Source: Porphyromonadaceae bacterium FC4
GTDB lineage: Bacteria; Bacteroidota; Bacteroidia; Bacteroidales; Porphyromonadaceae
Direction: 5' to 3'
Length of the DNA: 64,000 nucleotides
Assembly: GCA_900120395.1 (NCBI GenBank)
Contig: LT635553.1
Coordinates: forward strand, 212,721-276,720
Positions 1-9,357 of this stretch are shown here, one piece after another (within the stretch, counting starts at the first letter, position 1; every line of letters starts with the position of its first letter). Made by a program: the position numbers and the translations under genes. The notes under the pieces were generated by a model that worked only from the letters and a program-made list of their open reading frames with translations, was not told where the DNA came from and did not search any database.

Positions 1-1063
1 TGAGGGCGTCGCGGGTGAGGGCTATGAGGTAGGGACCATAGCCGACTGCTGCGCTGAGGTAGGGGCAGTCTGCCTTCACGGAGTGCTCTGCAAAGCGCTG
101 GTTCATCATGGATGAGAGCATGCTCATGGCATAGCTCTCCATCATGTGAAGCGGGGTGTTGCGTTCGTTGATGGAGGTGGCCTTTGTGCTGTACATGACA
201 TTCACGCTGGTGCCCACAATCTCGGGGTCGGTGACCACGATACTGATGGGTGCCTCCAGGTCGGGTACTTCGATGTACTCGCGCTCGGGGCGTGAAGGAT
301 CCAGCTCGATGTGCGAAAAGGTCTCCTTGATCTTCTCCTCGACTGCATCTACGTCCACATCTCCCACGACGATGATCCCCTGTAGATCCGGACGGTACCA
401 GCGGTGGTAGTAGTCGCGCAAGGTCTGGTGGTCGAAGTTGAGCACTACGTCCATGCTACCGATGGGCATGCGTTTGCCGTAGCGATTGCCTTCGGGGAAT
501 GCTCGCTCAAAGATCTTATTATACGCACGCATCGATCCGTTGTCCCGTGAGCGCCACTCCTCGTGGATCACTCCGCGCTCCCTGTCGATCTCGTCTCCCT
601 CCAGTGAGATAGCTGTGCTCCAGTCGTGGAGGATCAGCAGGCAGGAGTCCACCATGGATGAGCGGGTAGACGGAGCATTCATGATCATGTAGACCGTCTG
701 GTCAAAGGCGGTGTAGGCATTGAGGTTTTCTCCAAACTTGATGCCGTTTTCCTCCAAGTAATTGATGAGGTTTTTGCCGGGGAAGTTCTTAGTCCCATTG
801 AATGCCATGTGCTCCAAGAAGTGTGCCAGTCCGGACTGACTATCCTCCTCCTGCATGGATCCGACGCGCTGAGCGATGTAGAAAGTCGCACGCTGCGCAG
901 GCTTTTCGTTGTGACGAATGATGTACGTCAGCCCGTTGTCCAGCTTGCCCATCCGGACACTAGGGTCGATGGGGAAGGGTTCCATCAAAGGATTCTGAGC
1001 TGTGGAGCTTAGTGCAAAAAAAGCACAAAACACCACAGTTAGAGTGTGTAATAACTTATGCAT
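1..1063 (-). CDS. M16-family zinc peptidase, 3' part beyond window
   Basis: The 354 visible codons encode the N-terminal half of an insulinase/pitrilysin-type peptidase. An N-terminal secretion signal (MHKLLHTLTVVFCAFFALSS) is followed by the inverted zinc motif HFLEH near residue 80, inside the typical context GLAHFLEHMAFNGT. A segment with EEWRSR about 70 residues further on is where the third zinc ligand of the family lies. The start at 1063 is chosen because the signal peptide begins there and no earlier in-frame ATG suits. The protein probably acts in the periplasm or at the outer membrane, degrading peptides. Family members in Bacteroidales are about 940 residues with two M16 domains; the second domain would lie outside the window. 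Confidence 0.93.
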   Translation of the reverse strand, partial: MHKLLHTLTVVFCAFFALSSTAQNPLMEPFPIDPSVRMGKLDNGLTYIIRHNEKPAQRATFYIAQRVGSMQEEDSQSGLAHFLEHMAFNGTKNFPGKNLINYLEENGIKFGENLNAYTAFDQTVYMIMNAPSTRSSMVDSCLLILHDWSTAISLEGDEIDRERGVIHEEWRSRDNGSMRAYNKIFERAFPEGNRYGKRMPIGSMDVVLNFDHQTLRDYYHRWYRPDLQGIIVVGDVDVDAVEEKIKETFSHIELDPSRPEREYIEVPDLEAPISIVVTDPEIVGTSVNVMYSTKATSINERNTPLHMMESYAMSMLSSMMNQRFAEHSVKADCPYLSAAVGYGPYLIALTRDAL

Positions 1064-1313
1064 AAGCGATATTGATAGTGTATTTTGGTATTTATTTTAT
1101 CCTAATGATAGTAAGTGCAAGTTACACTTTTTCTTTGAATTAGCCCCAAAAGCTGACCCTGTAACCAGGGCTCACGCATTTGAAGTTTAGAAGTAGTCGG
1201 GGGTAATGATGTCGGTGGAGTCTTTGGTGGCATTGATTTTTGCAGTGCCGCCAGGGCTCTTTTCTTCTTTTTCTTCAACCTCTCAAGAGAGAAGTTGACG
1301 TGTACTGAAAAAG

Positions 1314-1394
1314 TTTCCTACTGGAAACAGATTGCTACTATCCGTCAAATCATTTTCTTTCCTACTGGAAACATTTCCCTTCTATCCGTCAAAT
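1314..1394 (+). repeat. 44-bp-period intergenic repeat, copy A
   Basis: Two units start at 1314 and 1358, exactly 44 bp apart. Each has the dyad TTTCCTACTGGAAA followed, 10 nt later, by CTATCCGTCAAAT. It lies upstream of the M16 peptidase gene and downstream of the zinc ABC ATPase gene. Four further copies occur in this window. Confidence 0.85.
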
Positions 1395-1486
1395 TTTCCA
1401 CCCCTCCTCAAGCGGCAAAAATAGGGGAACTTGATGCCTTGTCGTCTTCTTTAGTTCGTCACCTACTTGATGTCGTCATTGATGAT

Positions 1487-1554
1487 AAAGTCTGGCTTCT
1501 CCATAAAGTCATAATGCTCAAAAGTCTGGCTTCTCCATAAAGTCATAATGCTCA
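1487..1554. repeat. perfect 34-bp tandem duplication
   Basis: Positions 1487-1520 and 1521-1554 are identical (starting AAAGTCTGGCTTCTCC, ending ATAATGCTCA). It lies just inside the right inverted arm of the surrounding element. The lack of divergence suggests a recent slippage or duplication. Confidence 0.9.
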
Positions 1555-1624
1555 GCCCCCACCGACTACCTCTAAACTTCAAATGCGTGACCCCTGACCC
1601 TATAATTGTATATGTCTGCTCTGT

Positions 1625-2338
1625 TTACTCGTGATCCGCAAGTCGGAGGTAGGGTAGAGCGTTGGCATCGGAGCAGGCTGCGCAGACGGCGTCGATACCC
1701 TCGTGGATGTGGAGCCCGCGGTTCACACAAAAGAGTCGGCGTGCCATGCGGCTCAGTGTACCTATGTCGTGCGATACCATGATGATGGCTGTCTCCTTGT
1801 TGACTTCCGGCAGGATCTGGTAGAGCCGGTTCTCAAAGCCCTTGTCCACATATGTATTCGGCTCGTCGAGAATCAGGATGTCCGGCTTGCTCACGAGGGC
1901 TCTTCCCAGTAGTACACGCTGCAGTTGTCCACCGGAGAGGGCACCGATCTCTGTGTCGGCATAGTCGGTCATCCCCACTTGCTCCAGGATCTTGGTGCCT
2001 AGTTCATGATCGGCTTTGGTGATGCGCAGTTTACCCGCATGCATCAGTCCGCTCTCGACGGTATCCCGTACCGTGATCGGAAACTTGCTGTCCACTTTGC
2101 TCTGCTGGGGGACGTAGCCCATCTCTATGTGTCCGCTCGGTCGGGTGATCCTTCCGCTCCGGGGGGTGAGTAGCCCGAGAAGGGCGCGCATGAGCGTGGT
2201 CTTGCCACCGCCATTGGGGCCGATCACGCCGATGAAGTCGAGCGGATAGATGCTGAAGGACAGGTCCGACAGTATGGGTGGCTGTGAGCGATCATAGCCC
2301 AGGGTGAGATCCTGTACGGTGAGTAGCGGGGTATCCAT
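1625..2338 (-). CDS. znuC: Metal (zinc/manganese-type) ABC transporter ATPase
   Basis: This 237-residue ABC ATPase has Walker A GPNGGGKTT (about residues 41-49), signature LSGGQLQRV and Walker B ILILDEPNTYVD, all in expected order. Coupling to the His-rich binding lipoprotein encoded 2 bp upstream indicates it powers zinc (or manganese) import at the inner membrane. The expected permease gene (znuB type) is absent on either side in the window; a repeat-filled gap follows the stop codon. The symbol is given by family and context; manganese or iron as substrate is possible. Confidence 0.85.
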   Translation of the reverse strand: MDTPLLTVQDLTLGYDRSQPPILSDLSFSIYPLDFIGVIGPNGGGKTTLMRALLGLLTPRSGRITRPSGHIEMGYVPQQSKVDSKFPITVRDTVESGLMHAGKLRITKADHELGTKILEQVGMTDYADTEIGALSGGQLQRVLLGRALVSKPDILILDEPNTYVDKGFENRLYQILPEVNKETAIIMVSHDIGTLSRMARRLFCVNRGLHIHEGIDAVCAACSDANALPYLRLADHE

Positions 2339-2340
2339 GG

Positions 2341-3213
2341 TCAGTTGCTTAGTCGGTCGGGTGTCTGTAGTGCCTCGAGCAGATGGTTCATCTCCGAGAG
2401 CCAGTCCGGGTTGTGTGGATTGATTTGCACGGTAGGTATTCCCAGTTCCTTGGCTATATTCTCGGCACTGTGCGGGTCGTACTCCTGCTGGATCAGTGCC
2501 ACACGTGCATGACGGCGACGTGCGGTATCGATGAGATCCGCCAGCTGGCGGGGTGTGGGACTCTTGCCATCCCGCTCGATGACGAGCTGCCTGAGCCCCA
2601 TCTCCTCGCTGTACTGCGTGAGCGAAGGGTGGTAGATGACAAAAGCCACACTATCCGGCAGGGAGGAAAAGTAGGCTTGTGCCTCATCTCGGGCAGCCGT
2701 GATCTCGTCCACCAGCTGTGTGTAGTTTGTAGAAAACGTCTCCTGCCGGTCCGGAAAAGCGGAGCAGAGCGCCCGATAGGTGACCTCCGCTATCGCCAGT
2801 CCGCCCCGGTACGAAGACCAGTAGTGCGGATCGCCATGCGGATGGGCATGCCCATGCTCATCGCAGTGGGTGTGCACCAAGTCATGGGGGATCGAGTCGG
2901 CGAGGTTGATCCGCCGGGGTCCGTCCGATGAGAGTGCCTCGAGCCACTTCGCCTCGTAGGGAAGCGTACCAAGGTAGATGTACAGGTCCGCACGCTCGAG
3001 ACGTGCGATGTCCCGCGGGGAGGGGTCGTAGACCTCGGGGTTGGTACCGGGGGGGACCATCACCTGCGTCTCTATCATCCCTCCCGACAGCCGGTCGACA
3101 AACCAAGCTTGCGGAGCCACGCTGACCGCGATGGTCTCGGTGTCGCTACCGCTATCACCTCCGCACGAGGTGAGAAGCAGAAGTGTGAGGAGCAGGGGCC
3201 AAGTCTTTTTCAT
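2341..3213 (-). CDS. znuA: Zinc ABC transporter substrate-binding lipoprotein
   Basis: The 290-residue protein begins MKKTWPLLLTLLLLTSCGG, a lipoprotein signal with lipobox LTSC, so it should be anchored in a membrane facing the periplasm. Features of cluster A-I metal binders are visible: a PGTNPEVYDPSPRD segment, a His-rich loop (HTHCDEHGHAHPHGDPHYW, about residues 112-130) that fits zinc capture, and IYHPSLTQY. The reading frame is open further upstream, but the lipoprotein start at 3213 is chosen because it overlaps the antiporter stop codon as ATGA. It is co-transcribed with the ATPase 2 bp downstream. Confidence 0.9.
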   Translation of the reverse strand: MKKTWPLLLTLLLLTSCGGDSGSDTETIAVSVAPQAWFVDRLSGGMIETQVMVPPGTNPEVYDPSPRDIARLERADLYIYLGTLPYEAKWLEALSSDGPRRINLADSIPHDLVHTHCDEHGHAHPHGDPHYWSSYRGGLAIAEVTYRALCSAFPDRQETFSTNYTQLVDEITAARDEAQAYFSSLPDSVAFVIYHPSLTQYSEEMGLRQLVIERDGKSPTPRQLADLIDTARRRHARVALIQQEYDPHSAENIAKELGIPTVQINPHNPDWLSEMNHLLEALQTPDRLSN

Positions 3214-4196
3214 ACACCGGTTGCGCTGTAGATAAGGAAGGCATTGTATGCCAAAAAGATCAGGAGCATACCGAGCCCTTCGCCCCGCGTGATGCGGTTG
3301 TTGCCCACCCAGCGTGCCACACCGAACGCTATGAGTACGGCAGCCAGCTGCATGAATAGGTCGAGATGAGTAAACTGTAGGTCCTTCATCGGGCTGACTG
3401 TGCCGGCAATACCGAGGACGAAGAATATGTTGAATAGGTTGCTGCCAATGGCGTTTCCTACAGCGATGCCGACGTTTTTCTTGATCGCTGCCACGATCGA
3501 GGTCGCCAGCTCCGGCAGGGAGGTGCCCCACGCCACCAGCGTCAGACCGATCAGCGTATCGCTCACGCCCAGAGAGACGGCTATCTCAGACGCATTGTCC
3601 ACAAACAACTGACCTCCATAGACCAGCCCTACCAGCCCGCCAATCATCATGAAGATGTCGACCCACACCCCTCTTTTTGGTGCTTCGACCTCCTCACCCT
3701 CCGTCTCGTGTCTGCCGCGTAGCGCCATTATGAGGGTGTAGAGGATGAAGAGTCCGCCGAGGAGGACTAGCATGATCGCCTCCACTCTCGTGATGTTATT
3801 GTCGGGAGAGCCGTCCAGCACTCTGTCCGAGAGAACCACGACAAGGACGATGGCGGCAAAGATGGCGATGGGGATGTCGTAGTTGCGGGAGTTGCGGTCC
3901 ACGGGCAGCGGCGAGATCATGGCTGCTATACCCAGGACGGCAAGGATGTTGAAAATGTTGCTACCTATCACGTTCCCCACCGCAATACCTCCGGCAGACT
4001 CGGTGCCGGCAATCAAGCTCACGGTGAGCTCCGGAGCACTGGTCCCAAAGGCTACGATGGTCAGTCCCACCACCAGCTGCGGGATGCGGAAGCGGGTCGC
4101 AATCGATGCCGCACCATCGGTGAGGTAATTGGCACCAACTGTCACGAGGGTAAGCCCTACGAGTACAAGGAGAAAATTAGTCCACATGGAGGTCAT
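3210..4196 (-). CDS. Calcium/sodium antiporter (CaCA family, YrbG-like)
   Basis: This 328-residue integral membrane protein has two homologous halves, each with the alpha-repeat signature: GTSAPELTVSLIA with GNVIGSNIFN in the first, and GTSLPELATSIVA with GNAIGSNLFN in the second. Around ten hydrophobic segments are visible. It would exchange Ca2+ for Na+ or H+ across the inner membrane. It overlaps the upstream phosphatase gene by about 20 bp and its stop overlaps the znuA start (ATGA), so it is part of one operon. An alternative ATG lies at 4187; neither start has a clear ribosome-binding site. Confidence 0.9.
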   Translation of the reverse strand: MTSMWTNFLLVLVGLTLVTVGANYLTDGAASIATRFRIPQLVVGLTIVAFGTSAPELTVSLIAGTESAGGIAVGNVIGSNIFNILAVLGIAAMISPLPVDRNSRNYDIPIAIFAAIVLVVVLSDRVLDGSPDNNITRVEAIMLVLLGGLFILYTLIMALRGRHETEGEEVEAPKRGVWVDIFMMIGGLVGLVYGGQLFVDNASEIAVSLGVSDTLIGLTLVAWGTSLPELATSIVAAIKKNVGIAVGNAIGSNLFNIFFVLGIAGTVSPMKDLQFTHLDLFMQLAAVLIAFGVARWVGNNRITRGEGLGMLLIFLAYNAFLIYSATGV

Positions 4197-4773
4197 CAAG
4201 TGTAGGGAGTACCAAGTCTCTTGGGTACTCCAGGGGATTTACGGATCCATACTCGGGCAGGTGGACAAAGAGGTGCTCTATGTCTGTCTTGCCGTGAAGA
4301 AATCGGGCGGAGTTGATCACGCCTCCATGGCAGAAGACGGCTATCCGCTCGGCTTTTGTCGTGCGGAGCTCCTCTATGAAGTCTCGCACACGACCGATGA
4401 AGGTGCGCAGCGTCTCCCCTTTGGGCGGGTGCGCCATACCCAGGTGTGTCGCATAGCTGATGAAGTCCAGACCGTCCGGTAGTGAGAGGGTAGGGATGAT
4501 CTCATCCCAGGTCTTCATCTCCCAGGCTCCGAAGTCACGCTCCCGGATCCGAGGGTCTATGGTCGGCGAAAAGCCACAGTGCAGTGCAAGCTTGTGTGCT
4601 CTGCTCAGTGGGCTGGCGTAGACCGCATCATACTCGCGGCCCTTGATGGTTTCGTGGACTTTGTCTGCTTCTTCCACGAAAGATTCGGATACATTCACAT
4701 CACTTCTGCCGTAGCATATATTGGTGCCGGTCACCTCTAGGGAAGTGTGACGTATCCACTCTATTATTTGCAT
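4177..4773 (-). CDS. Histidine phosphatase family protein, CobC (alpha-ribazole phosphatase)-like
   Basis: The 198-residue protein has the phosphohistidine motif shortened to RHTS near its N terminus (EWIRHTSLEV), then ASPLSRAHKLA, IRERDFGAWE and the second catalytic histidine in FCHGGVI. This order is that of the phosphoglycerate-mutase-like superfamily. The substitution of RHG by RHT and the GAWE segment are common in CobC-type proteins, which dephosphorylate alpha-ribazole phosphate during cobamide assembly; that specificity is inferred only. It is the first gene of the operon that continues with the Ca antiporter and the zinc uptake genes. Confidence 0.8.
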   Translation of the reverse strand: MQIIEWIRHTSLEVTGTNICYGRSDVNVSESFVEEADKVHETIKGREYDAVYASPLSRAHKLALHCGFSPTIDPRIRERDFGAWEMKTWDEIIPTLSLPDGLDFISYATHLGMAHPPKGETLRTFIGRVRDFIEELRTTKAERIAVFCHGGVINSARFLHGKTDIEHLFVHLPEYGSVNPLEYPRDLVLPTLDDLHVD

Positions 4774-4803
4774 ATCTGTACTTTGTTTTCTGGTTTAACA
4801 ACA

Positions 4804-4811
4804 CAAAGATA
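4804..4811 (-). promoter_or_regulatory. Candidate Bacteroidetes -7 box for the phosphatase-antiporter-znu operon
   Basis: On the minus strand this reads TATCTTTG, matching TAnnTTTG. It is 30 bp upstream of the ATG at 4773. The -33 element is not clear. Confidence 0.5.
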
Positions 4812-4908
4812 CCAAAAAGCCCACCGCTATAGAATAATGTGAGCTCAATGTCTGGGGGCATCATATTAGAAATTCCACCTATTTTTTACCGGCATATCGA
4901 GCAAAAAA

Positions 4909-4989
4909 ATTTGATGGATAGTAGCGAAAAGTTTCCAGTAGGAAAGAAAACGGTTTCACGGATAGAAGCGAACGGTTTCCAGTACTAAA
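4909..4989 (-). repeat. 44-bp-period intergenic repeat, copy B
   Basis: On the minus strand, dyads at 4976-4989 (degenerate, reading TTTAGTACTGGAAA) and 4932-4945 (TTTCCTACTGGAAA) are 44 bp apart. Each is followed by CTATCCGTGAAA or CTATCCATCAAAT. It lies between the gap terminator region and the phosphatase operon promoter. Confidence 0.85.
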
Positions 4990-4999
4990 CTATTCGGCA

Positions 5000-5310
5000 G
5001 CACCCCGTAGGGGTGCCTCCTTCCTAGCCCGGGTGTCGAGGTGCTGCGCACCTCGACACCCGGGCTACGAACAAACGACCCCTAGCGGGGTCGGCAGACC
5101 CCATCCGCTTCACCAAACATCTCAACCCTGTGGCGACCCCTGCGGGGTCGGGGCCTTTCCCCGGGGTCTTCGGCGCTTCGCACCTCGACACCCGGGCTAG
5201 GGAGAAACGACCCCTGGCGGGGTCGGCAGACCCGTTCTCCCAGATCATCTGAATAATAATTATAATGTGACGAAACATTGGGTGGGCAGCACCCCGCAGG
5301 GGTCGCCATC
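5000..5310. repeat. GC-rich palindromic repeat mosaic
   Basis: This intergenic stretch is a chain of perfect inverted repeats. GCACCCC-GTAG-GGGTGC covers 5000-5016. A 20-bp stem with a 3-nt loop (5025-5067; arms end GTCGAGGTGC / GCACCTCGAC) follows. CGACCCC-hairpins ending GGGGTCG lie near 5079-5096, 5134-5150 and 5208-5224, and a GCACCCCGCAGGGGT-type unit lies near 5289-5304. Short open frames across it are by-products of the repeats. The same unit types recur near 21,300-21,690 and 55,298-55,350. It could act as transcription stops, DNA-binding sites or BIME-like mobile repeats. Confidence 0.85.
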
Positions 5311-5329
5311 GGGGCGAGTCTTTTGCAGC

Positions 5330-5363
5330 AAAAAAGGGTGTGCCGCACGTGCGACACACCCTT
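5330..5363 (-). terminator. Rho-independent terminator of gap
   Basis: On the minus strand the stem GGGTGTG(T)CGCAC pairs with GTGCG(G)CACACCC, followed by TTTTTT. It lies 50 bp after the gap stop codon. A second 8-bp hairpin (5380-5400, CTATGAGC/GCTCATAG) lies between the stop codon and this stem. Confidence 0.85.
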
Positions 5364-5413
5364 CTACGTTTATGCTTTACTATGAGCACGCGGCTCATAG
5401 AGCGGCATTTGTC

Positions 5414-6463
<1,050 letters not shown>

Positions 6464-6501
6464 TCAGTTCTTTTATCTTTCTAACTGTCTCAAAAGCACT
6501 A

Positions 6502-6509
6502 CAAAGATA
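6502..6509 (-). promoter_or_regulatory. Candidate -7 box of the gap promoter
   Basis: The minus strand reads TATCTTTG (TAnnTTTG), giving a leader of about 70 nt before the ATG at 6424. No clear TTTG is seen at -33. Confidence 0.45.
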
Positions 6510-6640
6510 CTAAATTCTCTTCAGCCGTCCATAAAATTGAGGATTTTTATCCCCATAAAGGGTGGATAGCTGCCCGGATGCCAACTCTTTAGACTTTTTT
6601 GTGGATAATCAACCAAGCCGATGGGAAATGCCCCGTGCCG

Positions 6641-7798
6641 TCATTTGCTCCGATGGAGTCGGGTGGTGAGCTTGCGACGGACGGGGATGTCGTACAGCTT
6701 GAGCGCAAGGTAGCCTACGAGGAGGGCCAGCGCATAGACACCGAGGACGATCGGCCACGTCTGACCGAAGGTGTACTCGTTTCTCCAGAGCCATGCGTAG
6801 AAGTAGTACATGATCGGGTAGTGGGCGATGTAGAGCGGATAAGAGAGGTCGCCGAGGAAGCGGTAAGCCCGCTCGCTGCGGAGTGTCGTGGGCTGTGCCG
6901 AGGCTCCGATGTAGACCAGTAGCGGGAAGACCAGGATGATGCAGAGTGCGTCGTAGAGACCGTTGAGCCAGGGCATCTGTCCGCCACCAATATGAGGCAT
7001 GGAGAGTACCATGATGATGGCAGCCGACGCGTACCAGAAGGCTCCCTTGATCGGACGCTTGGATCGGGGTAACCGGGCTAGGAGGAGTCCGGTCGTGTAG
7101 GCAAAGAGCAGCCGCAGCATGCCACCGACGAAGCCGGTACCTGCCAGTGACCAGCCGCTGCCCAGGTTGCCAACACCAGAGTAATCGCCTAGAGCAAACC
7201 AGAGCAGCCCCACGCCTGAGGCTCCGGCTAAGGCACCCAGCCACTTGGTGGGCAACCGGTGGAGGAAGAGTCCGTAGAGGATGTTACCGATGTACTCAAA
7301 GAAGAGCGACCACGAGGGACCATTGAGCGGAAACATCTCGCCGAAGCCTCGTATCTCTGCGCCGGCACCCGGTGCGGCGGGGATCATCAAGAGATGCATG
7401 AGGAAGGAGAGCAGTACCATGGAGAGGGCTACCTTGGTGCCGTCCCACTGCACACCACCCTGGAGCAGGAAGGAGACGACGCCTAGGAGTGCTCCGAGGA
7501 TGACCAGAGGATGGAGGCGGATCAGGCGCCTTTTGAAAAAGTTGCCCAGCGAGAGTGTCCCTTTTCGCAGTCGGTCGTCGTAGGCATAACCCATCACGAA
7601 GCCGGAGAGAATGAAGAAAAAGTCTACGGCAAGGTAGCCGTGGTTGAAGTGCTGAGTGACAGGAGAGGTGGCGTAGCCCTCAAAGATGTGGTACCAGACC
7701 ACCATCAAGGCGGCGACGCCACGTAGCCCGTTGAGTAGCTCGTAGTGGGGCTTGGTATCTGCGAATGCGGCTGCTGAGGGGTGCAGGGATGGGTTCAT
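6641..7798 (-). CDS. Membrane acyltransferase (acyltransferase-3/OafA family)
   Basis: This 385-residue multi-pass membrane protein begins with the family's N-terminal signature: ELLNGLRGVAALMVVWYHIFEGY, with the catalytic-type histidine in WYH. FFFILSGFVMGYAYDDRL and the helix-associated FFKRRLIRLHPL follow. About ten transmembrane segments are visible. Such enzymes move acetyl or other acyl groups onto sugars of surface polysaccharide or peptidoglycan; the substrate cannot be read. The ATG at 7798 overlaps the aroE stop as ATGA; an in-frame extension upstream exists but would run deep into aroE. It is the last gene of the trx-phoH-purC-menG-aroE operon. Confidence 0.9.
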   Translation of the reverse strand: MNPSLHPSAAAFADTKPHYELLNGLRGVAALMVVWYHIFEGYATSPVTQHFNHGYLAVDFFFILSGFVMGYAYDDRLRKGTLSLGNFFKRRLIRLHPLVILGALLGVVSFLLQGGVQWDGTKVALSMVLLSFLMHLLMIPAAPGAGAEIRGFGEMFPLNGPSWSLFFEYIGNILYGLFLHRLPTKWLGALAGASGVGLLWFALGDYSGVGNLGSGWSLAGTGFVGGMLRLLFAYTTGLLLARLPRSKRPIKGAFWYASAAIIMVLSMPHIGGGQMPWLNGLYDALCIILVFPLLVYIGASAQPTTLRSERAYRFLGDLSYPLYIAHYPIMYYFYAWLWRNEYTFGQTWPIVLGVYALALLVGYLALKLYDIPVRRKLTTRLHRSK

Positions 7799-8538
7799 GG
7801 GTGTTGGATTAGTCTTTGTTCGTTGGTTTGAAAGAAGTCCCAAGCCACCCGTGCCTGGTGGATGAGCATCTGCATTCCGTTTTGAGCCGATGTGCCGCGC
7901 TGCAACCCCTCCAGGAGGAAGGGGGTAATGGCGGGGTTGTAGTTGAGGTCGTAGAGGTGGGCGTCGACCCGTAGCGTGTCGTAGGGCAGTGGGGGCTTCT
8001 CCTGAGGCAGGCGTGCGGTGCCGAGGGGAGTGGCGTTGACGATCAGGTCGTATGCACCGAGCCCCGTCTCCCGAAGGTGGTCATAGGTGAGGTCGCCTCT
8101 CGAGGAACGTGAGACCACACAGGTATCGATGCCCAGATCCCGGAGGGCGTAAGCAACCGACTTTGCCGCTCCTCCCATCCCCAGAACAAGGGCTCGGCTG
8201 ATGGAGTGTAGGTGCAGGGAGTGCCGAAACCCCTGCCAGTCCGTATTGGTTCCCCACAGGGTCCCGTCGGCGAGCCTGCGGACGCAGTTGACCGCCCCCA
8301 GTGCTTCCGCATCCGGAGTGAGGTGGTCCAGCAGAGGGATGACCTGCTCTTTGTAGGGCGTTGTGACCATCAGCCCGCCCCATTGGTCGTCCGAGCGGAG
8401 CGACCGGATAGCCTCTCCGAGGTCGTCTGTCTGAATGTACCGAAAGGTATGTTCCGTCGACGAACCCCATATCCCCTCCTCAAAGATCTCCTTTGAGCGA
8501 GAGTGTCGGAGGTATTTGCCTACCAGCCCGTAGATCAT
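7795..8538 (-). CDS. aroE: Shikimate dehydrogenase
   Basis: The 247-residue protein starts MIYGLVGKYLRHSRSKEIF, a variant of the substrate-binding SxS motif. It contains LMVTTPYKEQVIPLLD (catalytic Lys in the TPYK segment; NVTxPxK in most homologs), GAVNCVRR, the NADP-binding GMGGAAKS and NATPLG. It reduces 3-dehydroshikimate in aromatic amino-acid synthesis. The start at 8538 overlaps the menG stop by ATGA, which decides against the longer open frame. The family usually has about 270 residues, so this is a compact Bacteroidales form. Confidence 0.93.
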   Translation of the reverse strand: MIYGLVGKYLRHSRSKEIFEEGIWGSSTEHTFRYIQTDDLGEAIRSLRSDDQWGGLMVTTPYKEQVIPLLDHLTPDAEALGAVNCVRRLADGTLWGTNTDWQGFRHSLHLHSISRALVLGMGGAAKSVAYALRDLGIDTCVVSRSSRGDLTYDHLRETGLGAYDLIVNATPLGTARLPQEKPPLPYDTLRVDAHLYDLNYNPAITPFLLEGLQRGTSAQNGMQMLIHQARVAWDFFQTNEQRLIQHP

Positions 8539-9326
8539 CCTTCGAGGTCTTGGGCAAGGAGCTTGATGAAGTGCAGTTTGTTCCTCTCTAGTTCGTCCTC
8601 GAACCGTCCCTTGTAGCCGATGTACAGCACGCATACGCCGGGGAAAAACTCACGGTAGTACGTGTTTTTGAAGCCGGCTTGTTGCATTAGGTACTCCATG
8701 ACGGCGCGGTTGGGCGCCTCCTCTATACTGTCGCCGAGGTAGTCGTAGGCGGAAATGTCCGACCCAAAAAGCCGAGCCATGGTGGGGATCACTGCCTGTG
8801 CGTGGATCTGGTATAGGCTGTTGAGCAGACCGGGCTCCGGGGGGCAAAGCTCCAGGATAGCGCAGATGCCACCGGGCTTGAGCACCCGGTGCATCTCGCT
8901 AAATCCTTTGGGAATGTTGGCAAAGTTGCGCACGCCAAAAGCACAAGTCACCGCATCGAAGGTGTTGTCCTCGTACGGAAGGTCGGTGGCGTCCACCACG
9001 GCTATCTTGACCTGCTCTGTCAGATCTTCGTTCAACGCTTTGTAGAGAGCGTGAAAGAGCATCTTCTGTGAGAGGTCGGCGGCTACCACCGTGGCGCCGG
9101 GCAGCTTCTTGGCGAGGGCGATGGAGACATCTCCCGTGCCGGCTGCGAGGTCCAGTACCAGCCCGGGTTGCTCGGCGGCTACTCGTCTGACCAGCTCCTT
9201 GCGCCACAGTCTGTCCATGCCAAAGGAGTTGACCTTGTTGAGCAAGTCATACTGCGGAGCGATGAAGTCGAACATCTCTTTGATGCGACCGGTGAAGTTG
9301 GACGATTCTTTTGTTGGTGCTGCCAT
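8535..9326 (-). CDS. ubiE: Demethylmenaquinone methyltransferase (UbiE/MenG)
   Basis: This is a 263-residue SAM-dependent methyltransferase. After IAPQYDLLNKVNSFGMDRLWRKE, the UbiE family block, come motif I VLDLAAGTGDVS, DATDLPYEDNTFDAVTCAFGVRNF and the HRVLKPGG block. It converts demethylmenaquinone to menaquinone, the respiratory quinone expected in Bacteroidales. It lies in an operon 31 bp after purC and overlaps aroE. Confidence 0.96.
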   Translation of the reverse strand: MAAPTKESSNFTGRIKEMFDFIAPQYDLLNKVNSFGMDRLWRKELVRRVAAEQPGLVLDLAAGTGDVSIALAKKLPGATVVAADLSQKMLFHALYKALNEDLTEQVKIAVVDATDLPYEDNTFDAVTCAFGVRNFANIPKGFSEMHRVLKPGGICAILELCPPEPGLLNSLYQIHAQAVIPTMARLFGSDISAYDYLGDSIEEAPNRAVMEYLMQQAGFKNTYYREFFPGVCVLYIGYKGRFEDELERNKLHFIKLLAQDLEG

Positions 9327-9357
9327 AGTGGTGGAGTGGTGTTTGTGGGGTATCTCT

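Larger units (their letters stand above)
1172..1590. repeat. 0.4-kb intergenic element bounded by ~33-bp inverted repeats
   Basis: The left arm (1172-1204) and right arm (1556-1590) are near-perfect reverse complements, sharing TCACGCATTTGAAGTTTAG with a few mismatches further in. Just outside them the related direct strings CTGACCCTGTAA (1154-1165) and CTGACCCTATAA (1594-1605) occur, which could be a degenerate target duplication or part of the repeat. The interior holds one copy of the 44-bp-period repeat and a perfect 34-bp tandem duplication. No transposase gene is present, so it resembles a non-autonomous (MITE-like) element or an IS remnant. The rest of the 1064-1624 gap shows no gene. 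Confidence 0.6.

Noticed and set aside
1314-1394. CRISPR array
   Set aside because: The period is 44 bp but only two units occur, the would-be spacers are partly conserved between copies, and no cas genes are present.
2341-3531. Longer znuA frame starting at 3531
   Set aside because: The lipoprotein signal and the ATGA overlap place the start at 3213; the extension is antisense-like and Arg/His-rich.
5024-5398. Minus-strand open frame over palindromes
   Set aside because: It is made of repeats and covers the gap terminator; not a gene.
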